DNA of 64,000 nucleotides from Bacillus carboniphilus (GTDB taxonomy: Bacteria; Bacillota; Bacilli; Bacillales; JAIVKR01): positions 3,534,001 through 3,598,000 of the forward strand of contig NZ_CP129013.1 of the NCBI RefSeq assembly GCF_020524035.2, written 5' to 3'. The stretch's first letter is position 1; each line of letters starts with the position of its first letter. The notes under the pieces were generated by a model, which was not told the DNA's origin, did not search any database, and saw only the letters and a program-made list of their open reading frames with translations. Shown here piece after piece: positions 18,287 to 27,236 of this stretch. The translations under genes and the position numbers were made by a program.

Positions 18287-18312
18287 GAGGTAAAAGGAAA
18301 GGGGCGATTTAA

Positions 18313-18540
18313 ATGAATGTAGATAAAATTCTAGATGCAAAAGGTCTTGCTTGTCCAATGCCACTAGTGAAAACAAAAAAAGCCATAGATGAAATGGCTT
18401 CAGGTCAAATAGTTGAAATTCATACAACTGATGCAGGAGCAAAGAATGATCTCACGGCATGGGCGAAATCAGGTGGTCATGAGCTTATTAAAGATGAGCG
18501 AGACAACGAAGTCTATATGTTTTGGATTAAGAAAGGATAA
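18313..18540 (+). CDS. TusA-family sulfur carrier (YrkI-like)
   Basis: 75 residues, a stand-alone TusA fold. The sulfur-carrying Cys is in GLACPMPLVKTKKAID (CPxP motif, residue ~15). TusA proteins pass persulfide sulfur between rhodaneses, DsrE proteins and acceptors. It closely resembles the TusA half of the TusA-rhodanese protein at 19090. Neighbours match the B. subtilis yrkEFHIJ set, used in handling reactive sulfur. Confidence 0.88.
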   Translation: MNVDKILDAKGLACPMPLVKTKKAIDEMASGQIVEIHTTDAGAKNDLTAWAKSGGHELIKDERDNEVYMFWIKKG

Positions 18541-18558
18541 AAAATTTTAATCATTTTT

Positions 18559-18573
18559 ATACCCATTAGGGTA
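18559..18573 (+). promoter_or_regulatory. CsoR/CstR-like operator 3
   Basis: ATACCCATTAGGGTA lies 19 bp before the dsrE-like start. I see no strong -35/-10 pair, so the promoter is less certain than for operators 1 and 2. Confidence 0.65.
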
Positions 18574-18592
18574 AATATATGGAGGAGATTGG

Positions 18593-19072
18593 ATGACAGA
18601 GAAGAAAAGAACGACCATCGTTTTGTTTAGTGGTGATTATGATAAAACGATGGCAGCCTATATTATTGCGAATGGAGCAGTAGCTTACGATCATGAGGTG
18701 ACGATTTTTCACACTTTTTGGGGATTAAACGCCTTGAGAAAGGAGGATAAGGTTCAAGTGAAGAAAGGTGTTATTGAAAAAATGTTTGGAAAGATGATGC
18801 CTAGAGGAGCCAATCGCATGGGTCTTTCAAAAATGAATTTCGCAGGTATGGGCCCTAAAATGATCAAAGGTGTCATTAAAAAACATCAAGCGCTCCCTTT
18901 ACCCAATTTAATTGAAATGGGAAGAGATCAAGGAATTAAACTTGTTGCCTGTACCATGACAATGGATTTATTAGGGCTTCAAAAAGAAGAGTTATCAGAA
19001 GACATTGAGTATGCAGGAGTAGCCGCTTATTTAGGAGATGCCGAAGAAGGGAATGTAAATTTATTCATTTAA
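18593..19072 (+). CDS. DsrE/DsrF-like sulfur relay protein (YrkE-like)
   Basis: 159 residues. N-terminal Rossmann-like strand TTIVLFSGDYDKTMAAYIIANGA and a C-terminal conserved cysteine in LVACTMTMDLLGL (about residue 123), as in the DsrE/DsrF/DrsH-like family typified by YrkE. Such proteins accept or donate persulfide sulfur with TusA partners. Own operator upstream; 17 bp before the TusA-rhodanese gene, with which it is probably co-transcribed. Confidence 0.85.
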   Translation: MTEKKRTTIVLFSGDYDKTMAAYIIANGAVAYDHEVTIFHTFWGLNALRKEDKVQVKKGVIEKMFGKMMPRGANRMGLSKMNFAGMGPKMIKGVIKKHQALPLPNLIEMGRDQGIKLVACTMTMDLLGLQKEELSEDIEYAGVAAYLGDAEEGNVNLFI

Positions 19073-19089
19073 TTGAGGAGGAAGAACAA

Positions 19090-19662
19090 ATGAATTCAAT
19101 CAAATCAGATCAATTATTAGATGCGAAAGGTCTCGCTTGTCCGATGCCACTGGTAAAAACAAAAAAAGCCATTGATCAATTACAACCAGGCCAAGTACTA
19201 GAAATTCAAACGACTGATGTCGGATCAAAGGCTGACTTTCAAGCATGGGCGAAAAGTGCTGGGCATCAATATTTAGGAATAAGGGAGGGTGGGAATGTGC
19301 TCACTCATTTTTTAAGAAAAAAGCCAAATGAACAAACGAATGATTCTAGACATCCCCATGTGATTAGGAATGAGGAGTTTGAAAAGAAAGTCGAAATGAA
19401 TCCAGATATTTTCGTTTTAGATGTAAGAGAACCGGGTGAATATGAAAGGGGTCATATTCCGCAAGCCTTGTCCATTCCGCTAGGTGAGTTAGAAAACAGG
19501 TTCAATGAATTAAACAATCAAGATCAACTGTATGTTGTGTGTCAATCAGGGAATAGAAGCAACCATGCTTGTAAAATATTAACGAATAAAGGATTTGAAC
19601 ATGTAGTGAATGTAGTACCTGGCATGAGCGGTTGGAATGGAAAAGTAGTGTTTTCAAAATAA
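19090..19662 (+). CDS. TusA-rhodanese fusion sulfurtransferase (YrkF-like)
   Basis: 190 residues. Residues 5-75 are a TusA domain with CPMP (Cys near residue 17); residues ~92-188 are a rhodanese with DVREPGEYERGHIP and the active-site loop CQSGNRS. Two sulfur-carrying cysteines in one chain allow internal persulfide hand-over. Same architecture as B. subtilis YrkF and related to CstA of the staphylococcal cst operon. No operator directly upstream, so it is likely read from the dsrE promoter. Confidence 0.88.
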   Translation: MNSIKSDQLLDAKGLACPMPLVKTKKAIDQLQPGQVLEIQTTDVGSKADFQAWAKSAGHQYLGIREGGNVLTHFLRKKPNEQTNDSRHPHVIRNEEFEKKVEMNPDIFVLDVREPGEYERGHIPQALSIPLGELENRFNELNNQDQLYVVCQSGNRSNHACKILTNKGFEHVVNVVPGMSGWNGKVVFSK

Positions 19663-19679
19663 TTTTTTTACTCAATTTT

Positions 19680-19694
19680 ATACCTAAGGGGGTA
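19680..19694 (+). promoter_or_regulatory. CsoR/CstR-like operator 4 overlapping the ribosome site
   Basis: ATACCTAAGGGGGTA. Its right half contains AAGGGGG, which is also the ribosome site of the GTG start at 19700 (7-base spacing). Confidence 0.65.
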
Positions 19695-19699
19695 ATTTT

Positions 19700-20827
19700 G
19701 TGTCGTTAAATAAGATGACTTCTAAAGAAGTTGTTCAAAAAGTGATCAATAAGGAAGAACTTTTTATTCTTGATGTACGGAATAAAGAGGCTTTTGATGG
19801 TTGGAAGATTGAGGGGGCATCATTTCAATATTTGAATAAACCCTATTTTGATCTCATAGATGGGGTTGAATCAATTATAGATGAAATCCCTTCTGGCAAG
19901 GAGATTTTAGTGGTTTGTGCAAAGGAAGGCTCTTCGGTGATGGTAGCCGAAATGATGGCTGAACATGGAATGACCGTTTCCTATTTAGAAGGAGGAATGA
20001 AAGCTTGGAGTGAGCATTTAGAGCCTATTAAAATTGGAGATTTAGCTGAAAATGGAGAGCTTTATCAATTTGTTCGAATGGGAAAAGGTTGCTTATCCTA
20101 TATGATCATCTCTAATGGTGAAGCTGCGATTGTGGATGCAACACGCACGATAGATGTTTACCTTGATTTTGCCAAAAAGAAACAGGTTCAAGTGACACAT
20201 GTATTTGATACGCATTTACATGCGGACCACATTTCCGGAGGGCGAAAGATTGCCCAGGAAACAGGGGCTGTTTACTTGCTACCCCCAAAAGATGCAACCG
20301 AGGTAACGTTTAATTATCAACCTTTAGAAGATGGAAATCAAGTGAAGATTGGTCAGACTATGATTAATATTCATGCTCTATACACACCAGGACATACCAT
20401 TGGCTCCACTTCATTTATCGTTGATGATTCGTTCTTATTGACAGGGGATATTTTATTCATTGACTCTATTGGTCGTCCTGATTTAGCCGGAATGGCCCAA
20501 GATTGGGTAGGAGATTTAAGAGAGAGTCTATACAGTCGCTACAAAGAGCTTTCATTTGATTTAATCGTTCTTCCTGCACACTTTATGATTTTGGATGAAT
20601 TGAATTCAGATGGAAGTGTTTCTGAGAAATTAGGGACTCTTTATGCCCGTAATCATGGGTTAAACATTAAGGATGAAAGGGAATTTAGAACGCTGGTGAC
20701 AGAAAATTTACCACCACAACCCAATGCCTATCAATACATCCGAAAAACCAATATGGGAAAAATAACGCCTGATGAAGAAAAGCAAAGAGAAATGGAGATC
20801 GGACCTAATCGCTGTGCCGTTCGATAA
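19700..20827 (+). CDS. Rhodanese-persulfide dioxygenase fusion (YrkH/CstB-like)
   Basis: 375 residues from GTG 19700. Residues 1-110 are a rhodanese domain ([17 protein letters not shown]; Cys in [11 protein letters not shown]). Residues ~125-350 are a metallo-beta-lactamase fold of the ETHE1 type: [11 protein letters not shown], later [25 protein letters not shown] and LPAHF supply the iron ligands. Such proteins oxidise low-molecular persulfides to sulfite and the rhodanese part forms thiosulfate. It is followed by a TauE exporter, consistent with sulfite/sulfur-oxyanion removal. Confidence 0.88.
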   Translation: MSLNKMTSKEVVQKVINKEELFILDVRNKEAFDGWKIEGASFQYLNKPYFDLIDGVESIIDEIPSGKEILVVCAKEGSSVMVAEMMAEHGMTVSYLEGGMKAWSEHLEPIKIGDLAENGELYQFVRMGKGCLSYMIISNGEAAIVDATRTIDVYLDFAKKKQVQVTHVFDTHLHADHISGGRKIAQETGAVYLLPPKDATEVTFNYQPLEDGNQVKIGQTMINIHALYTPGHTIGSTSFIVDDSFLLTGDILFIDSIGRPDLAGMAQDWVGDLRESLYSRYKELSFDLIVLPAHFMILDELNSDGSVSEKLGTLYARNHGLNIKDEREFRTLVTENLPPQPNAYQYIRKTNMGKITPDEEKQREMEIGPNRCAVR

Positions 20828-20896
20828 ATTAAAAACGAAGGAGAAGGGAGCCATTATAGGGTTCCCTTTCCTATGCTCGAAAAAGGAGTGACTTTG

Positions 20897-21679
20897 ATGG
20901 ATATTGGATGGATAGTTATCATTTTTATGATTGGTTTTATAGGGTCATATCTTTCTGGAATGCTCGGTATTGGTGGATCAATTATTAAATATCCGATGCT
21001 TTTATACATTCCTCCGTTATTTGGTTTTGTTGCATTTAGTGCCCATGAGGTGTCTGGGATTAGTGCCTTACAAGTGTTTTTTGCGACGATTGGTGGTGTT
21101 TGGGCTTATCGGAAAGGAGAATATTTAAATAAATCATTGATCGGTTATATGGGTATAAGTATTTTAATGGGCAGTTTTGTTGGAAGTTATGGTTCCAACT
21201 TGATGTCTGAAAAAGGGATTAATTTCGTCTATGGTGTTTTAGCGTTACTCGCTGCTATTATGATGTTTATCCCCAAAAAAAGCATTGACAATATTCCACT
21301 TGAGGACGTAACGTTTTCAAAAGGATTAGCAACAAGCTTAGCGTTTATTGTGGGAATCGGAGCAGGGATTGTAGGAGCTGCAGGAGCCTTTTTATTAGTA
21401 CCGATTATGCTGGTCGTGTTGAAAATTCCAACACGGATGACCATTGCCTCTTCTTTAGCGATTACGTTTATTTCTTCTATAGGGGCTACAGTTGGAAAAA
21501 TAACGACTGGACAAGTGGATTACCTTCCTGCGTTAATCATGGTCGTTGCGAGTTTAATGGCTTCACCACTAGGTGTTATGACTGGAAAGAAAGTAAACAC
21601 GAAATGGTTACAAGGGATTTTAGCGATGTTGATTTTGTCCACGGCGATTAAAATTTGGCTTGATGTATTAGGGGTGTAA
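20897..21679 (+). CDS. TauE/SafE-family sulfur-anion exporter (YrkJ-like)
   Basis: 260 residues from ATG 20897, where AAAAGGAG is correctly spaced; an upstream in-frame start has none. About eight membrane segments, with the typical N-terminal [21 protein letters not shown] and a second glycine-rich repeat ([21 protein letters not shown]). TauE/SafE (DUF81) proteins export sulfite and related organosulfur anions. Last gene of the cluster, fitting removal of the product of the persulfide dioxygenase. Confidence 0.88.
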   Translation: MDIGWIVIIFMIGFIGSYLSGMLGIGGSIIKYPMLLYIPPLFGFVAFSAHEVSGISALQVFFATIGGVWAYRKGEYLNKSLIGYMGISILMGSFVGSYGSNLMSEKGINFVYGVLALLAAIMMFIPKKSIDNIPLEDVTFSKGLATSLAFIVGIGAGIVGAAGAFLLVPIMLVVLKIPTRMTIASSLAITFISSIGATVGKITTGQVDYLPALIMVVASLMASPLGVMTGKKVNTKWLQGILAMLILSTAIKIWLDVLGV

Positions 21680-21797
21680 AGGGATAAGTTTAAATATTAC
21701 ACTTTATTTCCTTCTGTGGAATTAAGCTGTCCTTTCTGGACTATTGCTAGTATAGTAGAATCGTAAAGGATGATTACTAAGAAGGAGGAAAAAAACA

Positions 21798-23174
21798 ATG
21801 CTCAAAAAAACAATAGGGATTGCCTCTTCGTTGATTTTAACTGCAAGTATTGTGGGAGGCACGTCAGTATTAGCTTTTCAAAACCAAGAAGTAGAACCGA
21901 ATAACAATTTTATTGATGCGACGCAGATAAAAATTCTTCAAGATACGACTGTGGATACCGTTGGCGGTTCACTTCAGAAAGGAGATCAAGACTATTTTCA
22001 ATTTGAATTAAAGTCACGAATACTAGATTTTACAATTAGTGAAAATAGTATACACTATGAAGATCGTAGTCTCGGTCTTGATTCTTCTCCGGAAATAAAC
22101 GTCGAGTTATACGATAAAAGTCACCAACTTGTAAAACCTGATCGTATGGATGATGGAATTATTTTCGATTCTCTTGACAAAGGAACTTATTATATTTCTG
22201 TAACTGATGCGCTGAAACAAGAAGAAGAGATCCCTTATTCTATTTACTTTCACTCTAGTTCTTCAGGTGTTTATCGTTTTTCAGGACAAGATCGTTATGA
22301 AACCGCTGTAGACACTGCTCAAAATCTAAATTATGGCTACCATGCTTTTCTAGCAAGTGGTGAAAAATTCCCCGATGCTTTAGCAGGAAGCCCTCTTCAG
22401 TCACTTACAGATAGTCCAGATCCATTATTGCTTGTTAAAAAAGATTCAATCCCTCAAAGTGTCGAAAATTCTTTTAACCATTTTAACACAGAATCTGTTA
22501 CGATCTTAGGAGGACCTAGTGCTATATCAGAAGAAGTAGAGACTTACTTAGAGAATGAATTAAATCTTGAGGTTAATCGGATTTTTGGACAAAATCGTTA
22601 TGAAACCGCTGCCGCGATTGCAGAGGAATTAAGAGAGAATTTCCCTTACGGATTGTATGCTCACGCTCCTAGTGATAAAGCGTTTGTCGTGAGTGGAGAG
22701 GACTTTCCAGATGCACTATCTGCTGGATCAGTTTCGTTTGATAGTCCGATTTTGCTTACAAAAAAGAATGAACTTCCTGAAGCAACGCGAGAGCAGTTAA
22801 AACACTACAATGAAGTTTACGTCGTAGGTGGTCCTGCTGTTATAAGTGACGAAGTCGTAAATAGTATCCCAAATGCTGTTCGCATATACGGACAAGATCG
22901 CTACGAAACATCTCTTGAAGTAGTAAAGGAATTTAGAGATAGGACTGCTACTGAAATTGGTGTAAATATTGCTACTGGAGAAAATTTTGCTGATGCTTTA
23001 GTAGGAGGAAGCACAATCTATCCAGTCATCTTAACGAAACCTGATCAAATTCCAGTTGATACTCAAACGTATTTAAAAGACATTAATCGCTTTAATATTC
23101 TTGGTGGTCCAAATGCTATCAGTGAAAAAATTGAAGAAGAATTATGGACGATAGTCGAATCTCATATTGAGTAA
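21798..23174 (+). CDS. Secreted protein with PPC-like domain and three CWB2 repeats
   Basis: 458 residues. A signal peptide (MLKKTIGIASSLILTASIVGG, cleavage near residue 30) is followed by a pre-peptidase-C-like beta domain (EVEPNNNFIDATQI...; residues ~33-150) and three cell-wall-binding-2 repeats starting near residues 153, 255 and 348, each with the hallmark GQDRYETA or GQNRYETA and a GGPxxIS motif. CWB2 repeats anchor proteins to anionic wall polymers. No catalytic domain is visible, so it is a wall-attached surface protein of unknown role. Strong GAAGGAGGA ribosome site; terminator at 23217. Confidence 0.85.
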   Translation: MLKKTIGIASSLILTASIVGGTSVLAFQNQEVEPNNNFIDATQIKILQDTTVDTVGGSLQKGDQDYFQFELKSRILDFTISENSIHYEDRSLGLDSSPEINVELYDKSHQLVKPDRMDDGIIFDSLDKGTYYISVTDALKQEEEIPYSIYFHSSSSGVYRFSGQDRYETAVDTAQNLNYGYHAFLASGEKFPDALAGSPLQSLTDSPDPLLLVKKDSIPQSVENSFNHFNTESVTILGGPSAISEEVETYLENELNLEVNRIFGQNRYETAAAIAEELRENFPYGLYAHAPSDKAFVVSGEDFPDALSAGSVSFDSPILLTKKNELPEATREQLKHYNEVYVVGGPAVISDEVVNSIPNAVRIYGQDRYETSLEVVKEFRDRTATEIGVNIATGENFADALVGGSTIYPVILTKPDQIPVDTQTYLKDINRFNILGGPNAISEKIEEELWTIVESHIE

Positions 23175-23216
23175 GCTGTAGAGATTTTATAACAGGCTAC
23201 AGGCTAATTTAAGACC

Positions 23217-23256
23217 GACCCTATAAGTGTAGAAAGTACTTATAGGGTCTCTTTAT
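23217..23256 (+). terminator. Terminator of the CWB2 gene
   Basis: GACCCTATAAGT pairs with ACTTATAGGGTC around a 9-nt loop, followed by TCTTT. Twelve perfect pairs. Confidence 0.85.
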
Positions 23257-23445
23257 GTGCAGTAGATCAATAGAAGAAAGAGATTGAAATCCTTAGAATA
23301 TTTCTTCTTAACCTAGTGAAAATGTAAGGTAAGGATAAAAGGCATTCCCTAGAATACGCTTTTTACTATAGAAAGAGAATTTGATATAATGTTCATTAAT
23401 TGAATAATTTTCTATATTTGTTTTTGGGGTAAATGGGAGAGGATA

Positions 23446-23490
23446 ATGTTGAAATTAATAATAGAAATCGTTTTTTTGTGTTTAACGTAA
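23446..23490 (+). pseudogene. 5' fragment of a membrane-protein gene cut by the TnpB element
   Basis: Starts with ATG 23446 after a GGGAGAGG ribosome site and a TATAAT box at about 23384. It encodes only MLKLIIEIVFLCLT before running into the element. The residues look like the beginning of a membrane helix that continues in the frame on the far side of the element (LAYYAFLFIQVLIKMKEKT), so 23446-23486 plus ~24815-25358 were probably one gene. Confidence 0.65.
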
Positions 23491-23591
23491 TTGCCGAGAA
23501 GTCGCCCACTTCTAAATGAAGAGGAAGTGGGTGATGAATCGGTTCTTTTTTTGTATAATATTGTTATAGAATGTCAAGGTAGGTGAAAATC

Positions 23592-24704
23592 GTGACAAAG
23601 CTAAACAAGGCGTATAAATTCCGTATCTATCCTACACGTGAACAAGCTTCTCTTATTCGCAGAACCTTTGGTTGTGTGCGTTTTGTGTACAACAAAATGT
23701 TAGATGACCGTAAGAAAACCTATGAGAAATATAAGGATGATAAGGAAACCTTGAAAATGCAAAAGTTCCCGACACCTGCCCAGTACAAAAAAGAATTCGA
23801 ATGGTTGAAGGAAGTTGATTCACTCGCTTTAGCGAATGCACAAATCAATCTTCAAAAAGCGTATCAAAACTTCTTTGCTAAAAAGGCTGACTATCCTACC
23901 TTAAAAAGTCGTAAATCGAGACAATCCTATACAACAAATGTGGTCAATGGGAATATTAAACTTATAGATGGATTGATCAAACTACCAAAACTGACATGGA
24001 TAAAAATCAAACAGCATCGCCCAATACCTGATGGACATAAGATAAAAGCGTGTACGATCTCCATGACTAAAACAGGGAAGTTTTTTGTGTCCATCTTGAC
24101 TGAATATGAAAAGAAAATTGTAGAACAACCAGCTCATTTATTGATTGGTCTAGACTTTGTGATGAATGGCTTATTTGTCGATAGTGAAACAGGTAAGAAA
24201 GCCAATTACCCTCGTTTTTATCGTCAAATGGTAGAGAAGCTAGCCAAAGAAAGCCGCATATTAGCTAGACGAACAAAAGGCTCTTCTCGTTGGCATCAAC
24301 AGCGCTTAAAAGTAGCGAAAATTCATGAGAAAATCGCCAACCAAAGAAAAGACTTTCTTCATAAACAGTCTTATAGACTTGCAAACCAATACGATTGCGT
24401 CATTATTGAAGACCTCGATATGAAAGGGATGTCTCAAGCATTGAAGTTTGGTAAAAGTGTAGCTGATAATGCCTGGGGGAGGTTCACATCCTATTTAGAG
24501 TACAAGTTAAAAGAACAAGGAAAGAAACTAATCAAGATTGATAAATGGTTTCCTTCTTCAAAAACGTGCTCAAATTGCGGTCAAATCAAGGAAGAATTGA
24601 CGCTTTCTGACCGAGTTTTCGATTGTCATTGTGGATTCTCATCCGATCGTGATTGGAATGCGTCAATCAATATCAAAAACGAAGGTATTCGAAAGCTTAC
24701 ATAA
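23592..24704 (+). CDS. tnpB: TnpB RNA-guided nuclease
   Basis: 370 residues from GTG 23592 (a GTG at 23583 is also possible but worse spaced from AAGGTAGG). The N-terminus KAYKFRIYPTREQASLIRRTFG is the usual TnpB opening. RuvC catalytic residues are all present: Asp in LLIGLDFVMNG (~residue 196), Glu in CVIIEDLDMKGM (~279) and Asp in SSDRDWNASINI (~357). A zinc finger lies between them (CSNCG ... CHCG). TnpB proteins are ancestors of Cas12 and cut DNA next to a target-adjacent motif, guided by RNA from the element right end. All motifs look intact, so the nuclease may be active. Confidence 0.92.
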   Translation: MTKLNKAYKFRIYPTREQASLIRRTFGCVRFVYNKMLDDRKKTYEKYKDDKETLKMQKFPTPAQYKKEFEWLKEVDSLALANAQINLQKAYQNFFAKKADYPTLKSRKSRQSYTTNVVNGNIKLIDGLIKLPKLTWIKIKQHRPIPDGHKIKACTISMTKTGKFFVSILTEYEKKIVEQPAHLLIGLDFVMNGLFVDSETGKKANYPRFYRQMVEKLAKESRILARRTKGSSRWHQQRLKVAKIHEKIANQRKDFLHKQSYRLANQYDCVIIEDLDMKGMSQALKFGKSVADNAWGRFTSYLEYKLKEQGKKLIKIDKWFPSSKTCSNCGQIKEELTLSDRVFDCHCGFSSDRDWNASINIKNEGIRKLT

Positions 24705-24815
24705 AGGAAACAAGAACTCTTGGTTCACGAGGGATCGCCTAGTCCATTAGAGACCATTAGGTTTCTGTACCTAGGAAGCATCCACCTCTAAGCGCTAGCG
24801 TAGGTGGTATGTAGT
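24620..24815 (+). ncRNA. Probable omega/re-RNA at the TnpB right end
   Basis: In TnpB elements the guide RNA overlaps the end of tnpB and the right end, with the guide taken from the flank. Here the stretch from the tnpB stop to the CCACCT/AGGTGG hairpin is conserved-looking and structured. The first bases past about 24815 (CTAGCTTACTATGCG...) would be the guide. Boundaries are inferred from position, not seen. Confidence 0.5.
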
Positions 24816-25358
24816 TCACTAGCTTACTATGCGTTTCTTTTTATTCAAGTTTTGATCAAAATGAAAGAGAAGACGATCGTACCTATAGGGTACGAAGAAG
24901 CACGCTTGATAAGAGTATTTCCACAAAAAACAATCGAGTTACCCTTAGTGTCTAAACAGAAAAAAGGGATGATGTTCTATACAGGATTCCTGCTATTTTT
25001 AATTTCATTCATTATATGGGAGGATACACTCGAATCTATTTTGCCTGTTTATTTCATATTCTTACCTACTTTGTTTATGTCTCGTCAACTGCTCAACTTA
25101 TTTGCGATCAAAAAGACTGGTGTTTTATATGGGAATCGTTTTATTCCTTGGCGAAAATTTAGCTCTTTTGAATTTAGAATGATCGACAAAAATCATAAAT
25201 TTTATGGTTATTCTAAAGAGGTGAATGAAGGCTATGAATTGCTCTTACATAAAAGAGGCATGTCTGTACGATGTTTTGTTACTTCTGAAGAAATGAAAGA
25301 AAAGCTAACGAAAGTATTAAACCAACAGATAGAAGTGGAGGAATATAGTCATGGATGA
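24816..25358 (+). pseudogene. 3' part of the interrupted membrane-protein gene
   Basis: About 180 residues read on from the TnpB element. A membrane helix (LAYYAFLFIQVLIKM) leads into a cytosolic stretch, then two more helices (GMMFYTGFLLFLISFIIW and ILPVYFIFLPTLFM) and a basic domain. Possible start codons here (GTG 24804 inside the element end, ATG 24861) lack a normal ribosome site, as expected if the true start is the one at 23446. The stop overlaps the next gene by eight bases, so the two were an operon. A shortened product could still be made. Family unknown. Confidence 0.65.
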
Positions 25359-26610
25359 GCGTATGAAAAGGTTGATCGATAAAACAAAATTAAAATTAGG
25401 GTTAGATCATTATACCCTTTTTTCATATGATTTAACACGAAATGTTAATGTCTCAGATACTAGTTATTCGTTAAGTATGGAGTGGTTTCCGAATCCGATT
25501 CGAGAAAGAACGGAAGATGACTGTAATCCCCCTGGAACCGCGTGTGTGGATATTGATTTTCATACGGGGAAGTTTCATAGTGTCATTTTTGTAGAGGGTC
25601 AATCGGTTGCCAATGGCGTGGTGCTTTCTACAAAAGAAGACATGATTACATGGGTGGAAAATGAAACAGGACTTTTATATGGTAAGCAGTTTAAGCTTAT
25701 TAAAGAAGAGGATCAAAGACTCCTTTTTCATGAATGTGTGAATGGGATTCCCTTTGCTCACTCTGGTTCTATAGAAATTAGATGTGATGATCAAGGAAAT
25801 CTTACTTTTTTCTCAGAATCTTTAGTCGCAGTTCGTAAAAATATTAAAAAAGAGAAGTTTTCCCTATCTGTTGATCAAGTTGAGCATTTATTTAAAGAGC
25901 AGCTGATCCTTACTGAGTTCCCTGATTTGGAGAACGAGAAATTCAAGATTGCTTATGGAATAGAAGAAGTCTATGTTACAAATGACCAACTAGCTACCAT
26001 CCCCTCTCGGTTGGATGAACGAATGCACTATAAAATCAATGAGTTAATGGAATGGGATACCCCAATTGAAGAATCTTTTCACCGTGAAGAAATCGATATT
26101 TTAGCAGAAAGAGAGGTAACTGTACAGCAAGCATTGAATCGAGAACCCCACCCAGACTTATCCCCAATCACAGAGCAAGAATTAGATCAATGCAAGCTCA
26201 AAACGAAGGATTTTTTACGTCAAGTCTATCCAAATGAATCAGGAGAATGGAAGTTGATTTATATAGTAAGAGAAGGAAAGTATTTTATAGCAACCGTAAA
26301 ACCAAAAAAAGAAACGATCGCCTTGTTTGAAAGGAAAATAAACATATTCGTTGATGTAAATAAATGTAAAGTTATCAATTATATTGATAATGAAGATTTA
26401 GTATCGGAAATATGTAAGGATTTTCAGCCTGCTGAAACAGCAGTCATTACGAAGGAGCAAGCATATGATGAACTTAAAGATTTGTTTAAATTATCCCCTT
26501 ATTATGTTTATGACTTTGAAAGAAAACAATATATGTTATGTGGAAAACTTGATTGTCAGTATGTAGTGATGGCTCATAGCGGTGAAGTAGTCATACATTC
26601 TGATTTATAG
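25351..26610 (+). CDS. YcdB/YcdC-repeat (DUF4901-like) protein
   Basis: 419 residues, no signal peptide or membrane segment. It contains two related halves with pattern YSLSMEWFPNP...GTACVDIDFHTGKFHSV and an ITKEQAYDEL element, resembling the YcdB/YcdC repeat found in Bacillus envelope proteins; this call is tentative. ATG lies in the end of the interrupted membrane-protein gene with a GTGGAGGA site, so expression may be reduced or altered by the TnpB insertion upstream. No catalytic motif seen. Confidence 0.6.
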   Translation: MDERMKRLIDKTKLKLGLDHYTLFSYDLTRNVNVSDTSYSLSMEWFPNPIRERTEDDCNPPGTACVDIDFHTGKFHSVIFVEGQSVANGVVLSTKEDMITWVENETGLLYGKQFKLIKEEDQRLLFHECVNGIPFAHSGSIEIRCDDQGNLTFFSESLVAVRKNIKKEKFSLSVDQVEHLFKEQLILTEFPDLENEKFKIAYGIEEVYVTNDQLATIPSRLDERMHYKINELMEWDTPIEESFHREEIDILAEREVTVQQALNREPHPDLSPITEQELDQCKLKTKDFLRQVYPNESGEWKLIYIVREGKYFIATVKPKKETIALFERKINIFVDVNKCKVINYIDNEDLVSEICKDFQPAETAVITKEQAYDELKDLFKLSPYYVYDFERKQYMLCGKLDCQYVVMAHSGEVVIHSDL

Positions 26611-26853
26611 TTCTAATGTACCGAAAGATTATGCTATAGTAGAAATATTATTACACGATAGAATTGATCTAGGTTTTCCCTCCAACTCTATGTTTACTTT
26701 ACAGAAAACTTGGCTAATATGATTAATAGAAGTTTTTTAAGGAAATTCTGAAAAACCTCTTAAACATTTTATAAGCTGTACCGATATAAAAAGCACTAAG
26801 ATAAAAGTAACATATTGGATTTTTTCAATGCATACAGGAGGTTAGATCTATAT

Positions 26854-26982
26854 ATGTCGAACTATTGGATGACGCCTGAACAAATAGAACAAAGACAGGC
26901 TCGAAAGAAAAAGCTGTTTTACGTGCTAGTTCCTGTTTTTGCAGCAGTAGGTAGTGCAGTATTTACCCTTTGGTTTGGATGA
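26854..26982 (+). CDS. Small single-helix membrane protein (42 aa)
   Basis: ATG 26854 follows a strong CAGGAGG site. The product has a polar basic N-terminus (MTPEQIEQRQARKKK) and one membrane helix (LFYVLVPVFAAVGSAVFTLWF) near the C-terminus. Typical of tail-anchored small Bacillus membrane proteins. Function unknown. The preceding 240 bp show no other gene. Confidence 0.65.
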   Translation: MSNYWMTPEQIEQRQARKKKLFYVLVPVFAAVGSAVFTLWFG

Positions 26983-27053
26983 GGATGAATATATAGCTTG
27001 TTCCCTTTGTGCTGACAATGACCAGCTTTTATTTTGCATAAAAAAGAGAAGGG

Positions 27054-27205
27054 CTATACGATATCGCCTCTTCTCAAAAGCCATTTAATTAGTTCTTTTG
27101 CTTGATTAACAGTTATTTGTTTTTCATCAACGGACCTTAATAAATCAATCCAAGCAGCATAAAGCACTCCATTAATGGGTAGTTCTGTTTTTAAGTTGAA
27201 GTCAC
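27054..27205 (-). pseudogene. Small gene, apparently one base short
   Basis: A GTG at 27205 sits after AAGGAG but meets a stop after four codons. One added T (GTGACTTTC...) would give a 50-residue soluble protein with TELPINGVLYAAWIDLLRSV and VNQAKELIKWLLRRGDIV. The helical coding look of the frame, not a match to a known family, supports it. Confidence 0.35.
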
Positions 27206-27236
27206 AAAATACTCCTTTAACTCACTTTATTTATAA

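Larger units (their letters stand above)
23487..24815 (+). mobile_element. IS200/IS605-type TnpB-only element
   Basis: A transposon-like unit with only tnpB. The left end begins right after TTTAAC (23481-23486), a plausible target motif, and has a hairpin CCCACTTC/GAAGTGGG (23505-23531). The right end has a stem CCACCT/AGGTGG with an inner AGCGCT (24782-24807) followed by TATGTAGTTCAC. No terminal inverted repeats or target duplication, as expected for this family. No tnpA is present, so movement would need a transposase in trans. Exact ends are uncertain by a few bases. Confidence 0.75.
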
